From: UBA668 sp038328705
GTDB taxonomy: Bacteria; Actinomycetota; Acidimicrobiia; Acidimicrobiales; Ilumatobacteraceae
Assembly: GCA_038328705.1 (NCBI GenBank)
Contig: JBBQMG010000161.1
Location: 1-8,408, forward strand
Reading direction: 5' to 3'
DNA: 8,408 nucleotides
Shown piece by piece: positions 1 to 4,896 of this stretch (position 1 is the stretch's first letter; every line of letters starts with the position of its first letter). The notes under the pieces are model-generated. The model did not search any database and was not told the origin of the DNA. It saw only the letters and a program-made list of their open reading frames with translations. A program made the translations under genes and the position numbers.

Positions 1-51
1 GCGATGATTGCTCTTGTGCGATCATCACTTGTATGCGATGATCAAGGGGTG
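1..51. repeat. Three 17-bp direct repeats, probable operator of the TA operon
   Basis: Three consecutive 17-bp units start at 1, 18 and 35. They share the head GCGAT[G/C]AT, and the first two also share CTTGT in their second half. Because the central base alternates, GATCATC (20-26) and GATGATC (37-43) also form a perfect 7-bp inverted repeat. The array ends where the probable toxin start codon (GTG at 49) lies. Antitoxins of the HigA type commonly bind repeats in their own promoter, so an autoregulatory operator is the natural reading. The array may extend left of the window. Confidence 0.5.
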
Positions 52-372
52 TCCGATCTGGAGCTCCACGATGAGGTGGTGGTCTGGATGCGTTCGCTCG
101 ATGATGCCGAGTGGGACCGGACGGTCGTGGTGATCGACCGGCTAGCTGCGCTCGGTTCGACAGCGCGGATGCCGTTGTCGAGAAGCCTCGGCGACGCCCT
201 GTTCGAGCTCCGGTTCTCGCTGGGACCGACCGCTCGGCGGATCACGTACAGGTTCACGAAGAATGGACGGATCGTGTTGCTCACCACTTTTCGTAAGCAA
301 CGTAACAACGAACGCAACGAGGTCACCCGAGCACGCCAATCAGCTGCGGTCTGCGCCCGCGAGAATCCATAG
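49..372 (+). CDS. HigB/RelE-like toxin of a type II toxin-antitoxin pair (phage Gp49-like family)
   Basis: This is probably an mRNA-cleaving toxin of the RelE/HigB superfamily (phage-derived Gp49-like, PF05973), acting in the cytoplasm on ribosome-associated mRNA. The 107-aa product from GTG 49 has the family layout: an N-terminal ELHDEV strand, a helical pair (residues 8-35), a RLAALG turn, MPLSRSLG, then the core strands FELRF (52-56), RRITYRF (63-69) and RIVLLTTFRK (74-83), and a basic C-terminal helix. An in-frame ATG at 4 would add 15 residues, but it lies inside the operator-like repeats and its residues do not resemble the family, so GTG 49 is preferred. No clear Shine-Dalgarno sequence is spaced properly for GTG 49. 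The gene precedes its antitoxin by 14 bp, the toxin-first order typical of higBA. Family assignment is by sequence resemblance only. Confidence 0.8.
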   Translation: MSDLELHDEVVVWMRSLDDAEWDRTVVVIDRLAALGSTARMPLSRSLGDALFELRFSLGPTARRITYRFTKNGRIVLLTTFRKQRNNERNEVTRARQSAAVCARENP

Positions 373-386
373 AAAGAGAGAAGAGC

Positions 387-707
387 ATGGCCAACTACTC
401 CCGCTGGGACGACATCAAGAACAACCGACGGATGCCCGACGCCGAGACGCGCGTCGGTGTCGAGCAAGACCTCGCGCTCGGCCAGCTGATTTACGACCTG
501 CGCACCGAAGCCAGGCTCAGCCAACGTGAGCTGGCCGTGAAGATGGGCACCACACAGTCGGTGATCTCCCGACTCGAGGAAGGCGGCGGCGCCCGCAACC
601 GGCTCGACACGCTGGCGCGTGTCGCCACGGCACTCGATCGACACCTGGTCGTTTCCTTTCCAGAAACAGTTCCTTCCAACCTGATCGACGCCGTCCAAGT
701 CGCCTGA
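387..707 (+). CDS. HigA-like XRE-family antitoxin
   Basis: This is the antitoxin partner of the preceding toxin and probably the operon repressor. It is a 106-aa protein with a Cro/C1-type helix-turn-helix at about residues 30-85: LSQRELAVKMGTTQSVISRLE spans the two DNA-contacting helices, and RLDTLARVATALD is the closing helix of the fold. The N-terminal 25 residues (MANYSRWDDIKNN) form an extension that in such pairs often contacts the toxin. A purine-rich ribosome site (AGAGAAGAG, 377-385) sits just before the ATG, in the 14-bp gap after the toxin stop. Length and gene order fit HigA antitoxins. The operator candidate is the 17-bp repeat array upstream of the toxin. Confidence 0.85.
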   Translation: MANYSRWDDIKNNRRMPDAETRVGVEQDLALGQLIYDLRTEARLSQRELAVKMGTTQSVISRLEEGGGARNRLDTLARVATALDRHLVVSFPETVPSNLIDAVQVA

Positions 708-754
708 CCCACCAGGCGACGGGTCCACGGATGACCAAACCGGGTTCGCAGAAT

Positions 755-773
755 ATGTACCATCCATGTACCA
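755..773 (+). repeat. Paired ATGTACCA repeats, 11-bp period (probable integrase arm site, copy 1)
   Basis: ATGTACCA occurs at 755-762 and 766-773, one helical turn apart. The same doublet occurs at 2401-2419. Each doublet lies 128-129 bp before a tRNA-fMet 3' half, with further matching words between (GTCCTGA at 827 and 2473; CTACCAGG exactly 33 bp before each tRNA fragment, at 850 and 2497). Short phased repeats beside an att core are typical arm-type sites of tyrosine integrases, so that role is inferred. Confidence 0.5.
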
Positions 774-882
774 ACACAACGCTAAACAGCGGTAACCAAA
801 GGGGAACAGGGGTCAACACGAAATGTGTCCTGAGCAGGTGAAAAGCCTCCTACCAGGTACGCAGCAATCGTTCGGATGTGGT

Positions 883-927
883 CTCATAACCCGAAGGTCA
901 CAGGGTCAAATCCTGTCCCCGCCACCA
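883..927 (+). tRNA. 3' half of initiator tRNA-fMet (CAT), att-site copy 1, non-functional
   Basis: The sequence runs from the anticodon loop CTCATAA (883-889, anticodon CAT) through the 3' anticodon strand CCCGA, variable loop AGGTC, T-arm (900-916), acceptor 3' strand CCCCGCC (917-923), A73 and an encoded CCA (925-927). The CTCATAACCC start matches initiator tRNAs, which have three G-C pairs in the anticodon stem, better than elongator tRNA-Met. No D-arm or 5' acceptor strand precedes it: the bases just before 883 cannot form the anticodon stem. T54 of the T-loop is replaced by G (position 905). A tRNA 3' half of this extent is the usual target duplication of a tyrosine-recombinase element that integrates at an anticodon loop. 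Confidence 0.8.
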
Positions 928-930
928 ACT

Positions 931-965
931 GGAAGGCCCTGAAACACTGCGTTTCCGGGTCTTTC
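931..965 (+). terminator. Hairpin terminator after tRNA fragment 1
   Basis: The arms 931-945 and 951-965 pair over 15 positions with one mismatch (T940/C956), including GAAAC with GTTTC next to a 5-nt loop. The 3' side ends GTCTTTC, followed by TCG-type sequence with only a short T run. It sits 4 nt after the CCA end, where a tRNA terminator is expected. Confidence 0.65.
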
Positions 966-1009
966 GTGTTGTCGGGTTCAAAGGGTTGCGAGACGAAATT
1001 CCACCCTTC

Positions 1010-1208
1010 TTCCACTGTCGGCCTCGTCTCGGGAAGCGCCACTTGGCACACCGCTCCCGAGGACTCACCGATCACGATCCCACCCTGCCAACAAGTCGAC
1101 CAGCAGTCACCAGCCACTTACATCGTGCCCAACCTCGCACCCGGCAACTACCAGCTCTGCCTGACCAGAGAGTCCGAAGCATGCGCCCCATTCGAGATCA
1201 TCACTTGA
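1010..1208 (+). pseudogene. C-terminal fragment of a secreted beta-sandwich-like protein
   Basis: The open frame ending at TGA 1206-1208 runs back through the tRNA fragment to 876, but only the part from about 1010 looks like protein. Its end, with PATYIVPNLAPGNYQLCLT followed by EACAPFEI, resembles the last strands of carboxypeptidase-regulatory or Ig-like extracellular domains, which often carry a NLAPGxYxLC turn. No start codon, ribosome site or signal peptide precedes it, and the 5' part of the gene is absent. It is best read as a gene tail cut off at the att junction. The parent family cannot be named. Confidence 0.35.
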
Positions 1209-1506
1209 CCCGATCACCCGCTCGTGATAGTCGGCGGTGAGCATGACACGACCGAGCGGGTACGCAACGCTGTCGTCACTGCCGACGTGCTGACCGTTGC
1301 CGGTCCTCGCTGGCTCTGCCGCTCGAGGGGGTCGAAGTGAAGAACCGTGACGTGACGTCACCCCGTGTAACCGTTCCGGTCTCACCGACGCTTCCGAGTT
1401 GGCCTGTCGAACGCACACGGCCACGACACGCTGTTGGCGTCCGCAAGTCACCAGGCGGAGTCCGCTGTCGGGTTGAGGTAGGTCGGACGAGTGGGTGCCG
1501 GCCGGG

Positions 1507-1518
1507 TACGATGCCGGG
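1507..1518 (+). promoter_or_regulatory. Leaderless promoter: -10 TACGAT six bases before ATG
   Basis: TACGAT (1507-1512) fits the actinobacterial -10 consensus TANNNT. It is followed by six bases (GCCGGG) and then ATG 1519, so transcription is predicted to begin at or next to the A of the start codon. No Shine-Dalgarno sequence lies before this ATG. A weak -35 candidate is GTCGGA (1482-1487), 19 bp away. Confidence 0.5.
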
Positions 1519-1713
1519 ATGTCGTTGACGTTGCCGGAGGTGGAGAAGTACCGGGGCCAATGGGTCGCGGTCGACCAGCGTCGCGATGTGGTTGTCGAGT
1601 CGGCCGACAGTCACGAGGCCCTGTTGGCGGCGTTGGAGCAGCAGCCTGGTCGTGAGGTCGTGATCCATCGGGTGCCGACACGCGACGAGCCGATCTTCGT
1701 CGGTCTTGACTGA
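1519..1713 (+). CDS. Small DUF5678-like protein
   Basis: The 64-aa protein resembles DUF5678 family members by its core: LPEVEKYRGQWVAVD (residues 5-19), a polar turn, a short VVES strand, the helix SHEALLAALEQQ (31-42), then strands EVVIHRVP (46-53) and EPIFVGL (57-63). The function of the family is not known. ATG 1519 is chosen over the in-frame ATG at 1495 because it sits at leaderless distance from TACGAT, and the upstream residues (MPAGYDAG) do not look like the family. The stop overlaps the start of the protease gene by 8 bp, so the two are co-transcribed and probably translationally coupled. A role as substrate, inhibitor or regulator of the protease is possible but unproven. Confidence 0.75.
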   Translation: MSLTLPEVEKYRGQWVAVDQRRDVVVESADSHEALLAALEQQPGREVVIHRVPTRDEPIFVGLD

Positions 1714-2176
1714 CGAGTCGCCGCGGTCGGTGCGGTGGAGCTACGGGCATCAGGATCTTGGTGAGTCGCCGCTGCCCGACGGTTCGCGTGTGCTGCGGCC
1801 GTGTGTGTTGATCGCTGCGCCGGGATCTGCGAACCGGTATCTCGGGGTGGTGGATTCGGGATCACCGTTAACCGTGGCAGACCCGGTGTTCTTGCGTGCC
1901 TGTGGTGTTGATCCCGACACTGCGACACCGGTGATGCGTGTGCCCTTGCACCTGGGCGGGCGGTCGGGAGATGTCTCGCTGTTCCGGGTCCCGATCGTTC
2001 TGGTGCCACCCTCGGCGGAGGAGTCGCCGGTGGGTTGGACGGCGTTGATCGGTGCCCGCGACGGCGGGTGGCGGCTGCCGTTCGGGGTGTTGCTCGGCCA
2101 ACGCGGCTGGTTCGACAGGTTCACCACGACCATCGACGCGACGCACACCACGGTGACGGTCACGCCGCCTCGCTGA
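1706..2176 (+). CDS. Retropepsin-like aspartic protease
   Basis: The 156-aa protein has the hallmarks of a single-domain retropepsin-like (pepsin-clan) protease: GVVDSGSPLTV at residues 47-57, with the catalytic triplet Asp50-Ser51-Gly52, and the second hydrophobic-hydrophobic-Gly motif FGVLLGQRGWFDRF (126-139), which matches the family's LLG[R/Q] flap-closing segment. Such enzymes work as homodimers, each subunit giving one aspartate, and cut peptides. There is no signal peptide or membrane segment, so a cytoplasmic site is expected. The start is TTG 1706, inside the last codons of the DUF5678-like gene; a GTG at 1730 is an alternative. The coupling suggests both proteins act together. Substrate unknown. 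Confidence 0.8.
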   Translation: MTDESPRSVRWSYGHQDLGESPLPDGSRVLRPCVLIAAPGSANRYLGVVDSGSPLTVADPVFLRACGVDPDTATPVMRVPLHLGGRSGDVSLFRVPIVLVPPSAEESPVGWTALIGARDGGWRLPFGVLLGQRGWFDRFTTTIDATHTTVTVTPPR

Positions 2177-2268
2177 CCGATGACCACGACACGAACGTCA
2201 GCGGTCCGGGTCGAGCGGGTTCGCAACACGGTCGACTGCGCCTTGCACGTCAACGGTGCCGTATCGAG

Positions 2269-2303
2269 CGGGTTGGCCCAGCCCGTTAGCTTGCGTCGCA
2301 AGC
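2269..2303 (+). terminator. Two adjacent inverted repeats after the protease operon
   Basis: CGGGTTGG/CCAGCCCG (2269-2285) are arms around a single C with one G-T pair. Next to them GCTTGCG/CGCAAGC (2289-2303) is a perfect 7-bp inverted repeat around one T. There is no T run, and the first arm pair is too tight to form a full hairpin. They could be a Rho-independent-like end of the operon or a protein-binding site. Confidence 0.3.
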
Positions 2304-2368
2304 GTCGACGTTCAGTACGATCCCCAATAATCGAGCGACCTGGTCGCTTCCCGGCTCCACGCAGCCGT

Positions 2369-2379
2369 CACTGTCAGTG
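2369..2379. promoter_or_regulatory. Short perfect palindrome near att copy 2
   Basis: CACTG-T-CAGTG (2369-2379) is a perfect 5-bp palindrome around one base, 22 bp before the paired ATGTACCA repeats. The matching place before copy 1 has no such palindrome. It might bind a recombination accessory protein, but it could be chance. Confidence 0.2.
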
Positions 2380-2400
2380 GTGACAACTCGGAGGCATCCC

Positions 2401-2419
2401 ATGTACCAGCCATGTACCA
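2401..2419 (+). repeat. Paired ATGTACCA repeats, 11-bp period (probable integrase arm site, copy 2)
   Basis: ATGTACCA at 2401-2408 and 2412-2419 repeats the doublet seen at 755-773, with the same 11-bp spacing and the same distance (about 129 bp) to the following tRNA-fMet fragment. The shared flanking words GGTAAAC/GGTAACC and GGGGAAC show that the whole approach to the att core is homologous between the two copies. Confidence 0.5.
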
Positions 2420-2529
2420 GCACGACGGTAAACCACGGGGAACGGCGGGGACTGCACGCCTGCTCGAAACCGGTCCTGACCTGGCAGAACACCCGTCTAC
2501 CAGGACCTCCTGAGTCCGCGACCATATCG

Positions 2530-2574
2530 CTCATAACCCGAAGGTCGCAGGTTCAAATCCTGCCCCCGCCACTA
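2530..2574 (+). tRNA. 3' half of initiator tRNA-fMet (CAT), att-site copy 2, non-functional
   Basis: The order matches copy 1: anticodon loop CTCATAA (2530-2536), CCCGA, AGGTC, T-arm GCAGG/TTCAAAT/CCTGC (2547-2563), CCCCGCC (2564-2570) and A73. The T-loop is intact here, but the encoded CCA is CTA. There is no 5' half: the bases before 2530 cannot pair with CCCGA. This copy probably holds the displaced chromosomal 3' end of the tRNA-fMet gene after element insertion. Confidence 0.8.
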
Positions 2575-2577
2575 AGA

Positions 2578-2611
2578 AAGCCCTGGTAGATCGCAAGATC
2601 TGCCAGGGCTT
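2578..2611 (+). terminator. Strong hairpin terminator after tRNA fragment 2
   Basis: The arms 2578-2592 (AAGCCCTGGTAGATC) and 2597-2611 pair at all 15 positions (one G-T pair) around a GCAA tetraloop of the stable GNRA type. The 3' arm ends GGGCTT followed by GTTCG, so the T run is short. It lies 3 nt after the tRNA fragment, the same place as the unrelated hairpin after copy 1. Confidence 0.75.
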
Positions 2612-2632
2612 GTTCGTATCTGTCGTTCGCTG

Positions 2633-2654
2633 TGCAACCCGATTGCAACCGACG
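2633..2654 (+). repeat. Tandem TGCAACC repeats, 11-bp period
   Basis: TGCAACC occurs at 2633-2639 and 2644-2650, giving two 11-bp units on the right side of att copy 2. The 11-bp phase is the same as in the ATGTACCA pairs on the left sides, but the word differs. It may be the opposite-arm binding site of an integrase; no equivalent is seen to the right of copy 1. Confidence 0.3.
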
Positions 2655-2953
2655 TAACGGCCAACGGTGTGCAGTTCCGGTTCATGCCGGACACCGTGGC
2701 GTCGGTAGCTATGTGACAGTTCAGGGACGCGACTCCGGTAGCTGGGCGACGGTGACTTCGGCGAGCGGCTCACGACTGGCCCCCGGACTGTGGACCTCAC
2801 TCGCGTGGGATGAGCGGCATCGGATGGCCCGGGTCGCCCAGCATGAAGGGCGCGCTTGCGCGCAAATCAGGGGCGTCGCGCGTCCGGTGTATTCGCCGAG
2901 ATGGACGCGCGGGTGGGCGTCGGTCGGAGCGCCCGCAGCTTCCGGAGCACTCA
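2655..2953. other. Non-coding stretch between att copy 2 and the zinc-ribbon gene
   Basis: I see no convincing gene in these 300 bases. The forward open frame across it (2632-2985) is rich in Arg, Ser and Gly, has no ribosome site and no recognisable motif. The stretch may be remnant element DNA. Confidence 0.5.
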
Positions 2954-2982
2954 GTTCGTGGCGCCGCTGCATTCCGTATGAT
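2954..2982 (+). promoter_or_regulatory. Promoter of the zinc-ribbon protein gene
   Basis: TATGAT (2977-2982) differs from the -10 consensus at one base. GTTCGT (2954-2959), 17 bp before it, is a weak -35. The predicted start near 2989 leaves a leader of about 20 nt that contains the ribosome site. Confidence 0.5.
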
Positions 2983-3009
2983 TGAGTGGGCGTCGGAAGG
3001 AGATGGTCG

Positions 3010-3873
3010 GTGACACGAATGGTGCGAGCTCTCCCTCCCTGCCCTTGCTGCCTTCGGGGCGTCGTGGTACCCGTCGTGTTCGGTCTTCCGGACCAAACTT
3101 TGCTGGAGGCCGCCGAGCGCGACGAGGTGATTCTGGGCGGTTGCCTGCCATCGTTGGTGGACCGCGTCATCGGTTGCGTCGACTGCAAATCAACCGGAGT
3201 TCTGCGCGGCGGTCGATTCATTCCCATTCGCGAGGCTGAACGGATCGCAAGCGGTGAAGACGTCGGAACTGACATTGTGTTCCGACGGTCCGACCTTCTC
3301 CGTCTCAATGAGGCTCCAAGTCTCAAGTACCTGGAGGAGATGTGCGAGGACCACTGTCTCGACGGCCCACTCACCATCACTCCGAACCCGGCACGATTCG
3401 GGCCAGGTGTCGGCCTCTCATACGCATCCGGGTGGTATGACCAGTACCAGTACGAGCACGATCTCTTCTATCCGTTCACCAACTCGTACTTCTGGAGCGT
3501 GATCGGCGACCTTGGCGACCTCGCCCGGTTCGACATGGAAGTAACCGGCCTAGCTGAAACCATCGAAGCCGTCGAAGGATTCAAGGCGAGGGTCGACGCG
3601 CAACCAATGTCGCTGCCCGGCACACGGTGGACGGCCCTGAGTCTACCTATCCACGACCTCCCGACCTACTCATACAAGCGTCCTATGGCGGGCGTCTTCA
3701 CCGTTCGCGACTGGCGTACGAAACGTTTCGACAGGACATGCCCCGGGTTCAGCGCTGAAGTCGTTGTAGTCCACGACGACGGAATGGAAGAAGTCGCTGG
3801 CGACCGCGTGAAGCTCGCAAAGTTGCGGGGCGTGCGGCCGCGGCCGCGCAGACAGTCGACTGTTCATTGCTGA
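3010..3873 (+). CDS. Hypothetical protein with N-terminal zinc ribbon
   Basis: The start is GTG 3010, with GGAAGGAGA at 2995-3003, six bases upstream, a near-ideal ribosome site; the earlier in-frame GTG at 2986 lacks one. The 287-aa product opens with a zinc-ribbon-like module: C11-x2-C14, then PVVFGLPDQTLLEAAERDE and ILGGC45, and C56-x2-C59. This type of module (CPxC, FGLP, GGC, CxDC) recurs at the N-terminus of many bacterial proteins of unknown function and may bind zinc for protein or nucleic-acid contact. Residues 60-287 match no family I recognise. They are acidic and aromatic-rich (for example YDQYQYEHDLFYPF at 143-156), with no signal peptide or membrane segment, and end in a basic tail (about 268-281). 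It stands alone with its own promoter. The function is unknown. Confidence 0.8.
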   Translation: MTRMVRALPPCPCCLRGVVVPVVFGLPDQTLLEAAERDEVILGGCLPSLVDRVIGCVDCKSTGVLRGGRFIPIREAERIASGEDVGTDIVFRRSDLLRLNEAPSLKYLEEMCEDHCLDGPLTITPNPARFGPGVGLSYASGWYDQYQYEHDLFYPFTNSYFWSVIGDLGDLARFDMEVTGLAETIEAVEGFKARVDAQPMSLPGTRWTALSLPIHDLPTYSYKRPMAGVFTVRDWRTKRFDRTCPGFSAEVVVVHDDGMEEVAGDRVKLAKLRGVRPRPRRQSTVHC

Positions 3874-3933
3874 CCTGATCAGAAGCTGAACTGGCACGCC
3901 CTGCCCGAAACGAATCGTGCCGGACGACGTTCA

Positions 3934-3957
3934 TGTTGCAGGACCGCTGTTGCAACA
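3934..3957. promoter_or_regulatory. Palindrome TGTTGCAACA with a second TGTTGCA half
   Basis: TGTTGCAACA (3948-3957) is a perfect 10-bp palindrome, and TGTTGCA also occurs at 3934-3940, 14 bp earlier. The pair lies 79 bp before the next gene and could be an operator for it. Only the symmetry supports this. Confidence 0.25.
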
Positions 3958-4035
3958 ACCCGCCCGTCGCGCGCACCGAGCCTCTCAGCACACATGAGTT
4001 CTACTGTCGAGCCATCGCGTCTGCGATCATTCGCA

Positions 4036-4260
4036 ATGGCCAAGCACGAGATCCGAATGAGCATGCCCGCACAAGAAGTTGTGAACGCCGACGTGAGCAT
4101 CAGAGTTAAGTCTGACGATGCATCGCTCGGTCGAATCGAGATCTCCAAAGGCTCGATCGACTGGTGGCCAGCCAACAACTCGAAGACGCATTATCGGATG
4201 AGCTGGGAAGCATTCCAGCGTGTCATGGAGCAGCACGGACGCGAGGTCAAGAAGAAGTAG
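4036..4260 (+). CDS. Small hypothetical protein, 74 aa
   Basis: The protein starts MAKHEIRMSMPAQEV and has alternating strands (VSIRVKS 20-26, LGRIEIS 31-37, SIDWWPAN 40-47), then an amphipathic end SWEAFQRVMEQHG (56-68) and a lysine tail. The LGxIxISxGSIxWWP core and WEAFxxVMxxHG end resemble a small protein that I believe recurs in actinobacterial accessory regions, but I cannot name a family. ATG 4036 is chosen because the upstream in-frame extension from 3994 (SSTVEPSRLRSF) looks unlike protein of this type. No Shine-Dalgarno sequence precedes either start. A palindrome upstream (3948-3957) may regulate it. The function is unknown. Confidence 0.6.
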   Translation: MAKHEIRMSMPAQEVVNADVSIRVKSDDASLGRIEISKGSIDWWPANNSKTHYRMSWEAFQRVMEQHGREVKKK

Positions 4261-4477
4261 CCCGCCTGATCCGAAGCGAAGTGGAGGTGCGGCGGTTACA
4301 TCCGGCCAACGGTGGCATCGCGGATGATCCCGCTCAGGCCGCGTTCCAGTCACCCCATCGCAACCCGGCGATCTCGCCGCGACGCATCCCTGTGGTCGCG
4401 GTGAGATGCAGCGCCGGGTACAGGCGATGTCCGGAAGCTGTATCGAGGAACGTGGTGAGCTCTGTCGCGGTCCACGT
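4261..4477. other. No gene recognised; possibly the decayed 5' part of the IS21 helper gene
   Basis: No frame here gives a recognisable protein. In particular, the IstB N-terminal helices and the GPPGTGKTHL-type Walker A motif that should precede the fragment at 4478 are missing. A long forward open frame (4164-5144) crosses the region but is Arg/Pro-rich and not credible. Confidence 0.5.
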
Positions 4478-4833
4478 TTCTGGTCGGCGGCGCAGACTGG
4501 CGTTCGGTCGCCGGCGGTCGCGCCGACCGAACCTGGGGAACCCGATTACGGAAATGGGCGAAACCCGACGTGCTCGTGCTCGACGATTTCCCGATGCGAG
4601 AACTCACCACCAGCCACGCCGACGACATCTACGAACTCGTCACCGAACGAGCCGGCCGATCGCTCATCCTGACCTCGAACCGACGACCCGAAGACTGGTA
4701 TCCGCTCTTCCCCAACTCCGTCGTCGCCGAGAGCATTCTCGACCGGCTCATCAACACCGCGCACACCATCCACCTCGACGGACGCAGCTACCGATCCACC
4801 CGCCGACCACCACAAGAACCCACCCACCTATAG
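4478..4833 (+). pseudogene. IstB-like ATP-binding helper protein of an IS21-family element, 5'-truncated and frameshifted
   Basis: IstB is the AAA+ helper of IS21 transposases. The C-terminal half is clear: GGRADRTW, a Walker B strand DVLVLDDF followed by PMREL, the helix DDIYELVTERAGR, then LILTSNRRPEDWYPLF and NSVVAESILDRLINTAHTI, ending in SYR near TAG 4831-4833. Upstream, FWSAA lies in one frame (to 4492) and DWRSVAGG continues in another (from 4495), so a frameshift at about 4493 separates them. A TGA at 4456-4458 closes the later frame. The N-terminal domain and Walker A are absent, and no IstA transposase or terminal inverted repeat is visible. It is an insertion-sequence relic that cannot make a working ATPase. 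Confidence 0.8.
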
Positions 4834-4896
4834 CGCCACCACGACCCGACCGACCAGAAAGACACCGGAACCAACTGCGGGATAACTTGAACAACG

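Larger units (their letters stand above)
883..2574 (+). mobile_element. 1.65-kb att-bounded mini-element between two tRNA-fMet 3' halves
   Basis: Two directly repeated tRNA-fMet 3' halves lie exactly 1647 bp apart, each with a related approach block and arm-like repeats on its left. The enclosed DNA carries a broken gene fragment and a two-gene DUF5678/retropepsin operon, but no integrase or excisionase. It could be a non-autonomous integrative element mobilised in trans, or a deletion remnant of a larger island. Recombination between the copies would excise a 1647-bp circle. The interpretation is inferred; the repeats are directly visible. Confidence 0.5.

Noticed and set aside
42..779. 245-aa minus-strand ORF
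   Set aside because: It is antisense to the well-supported toxin-antitoxin genes and has shadow-type composition.
883..927. Functional tRNA gene
   Set aside because: No 5' acceptor strand, D-arm or matching 5' anticodon strand exists upstream, and T54 is lost.
876..1208. 110-aa forward ORF
   Set aside because: Its first 45 residues translate the tRNA-fMet fragment and the terminator hairpin; only the tail looks like protein, so it is kept as a pseudogene fragment instead.
1349..1361. GTGACGTCAC palindrome as operator of the protease operon
   Set aside because: It lies about 150 bp before the promoter, and a single 10-bp palindrome in such DNA is weak evidence.
2180..2383. 67-aa ORF just after the protease gene
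   Set aside because: Arg/Ser-rich, covers the inverted repeats at 2269-2303 and lacks a ribosome site or family likeness.
517..2534. Shared minus-strand peptide VVLVHGWY in two ORFs (517-819 and 2286-2534)
   Set aside because: The likeness comes from the repeated att-proximal DNA block, not from a conserved protein.
2632..2985. 117-aa forward ORF between att copy 2 and the zinc-ribbon gene
   Set aside because: No ribosome site, biased composition and no recognisable domain.
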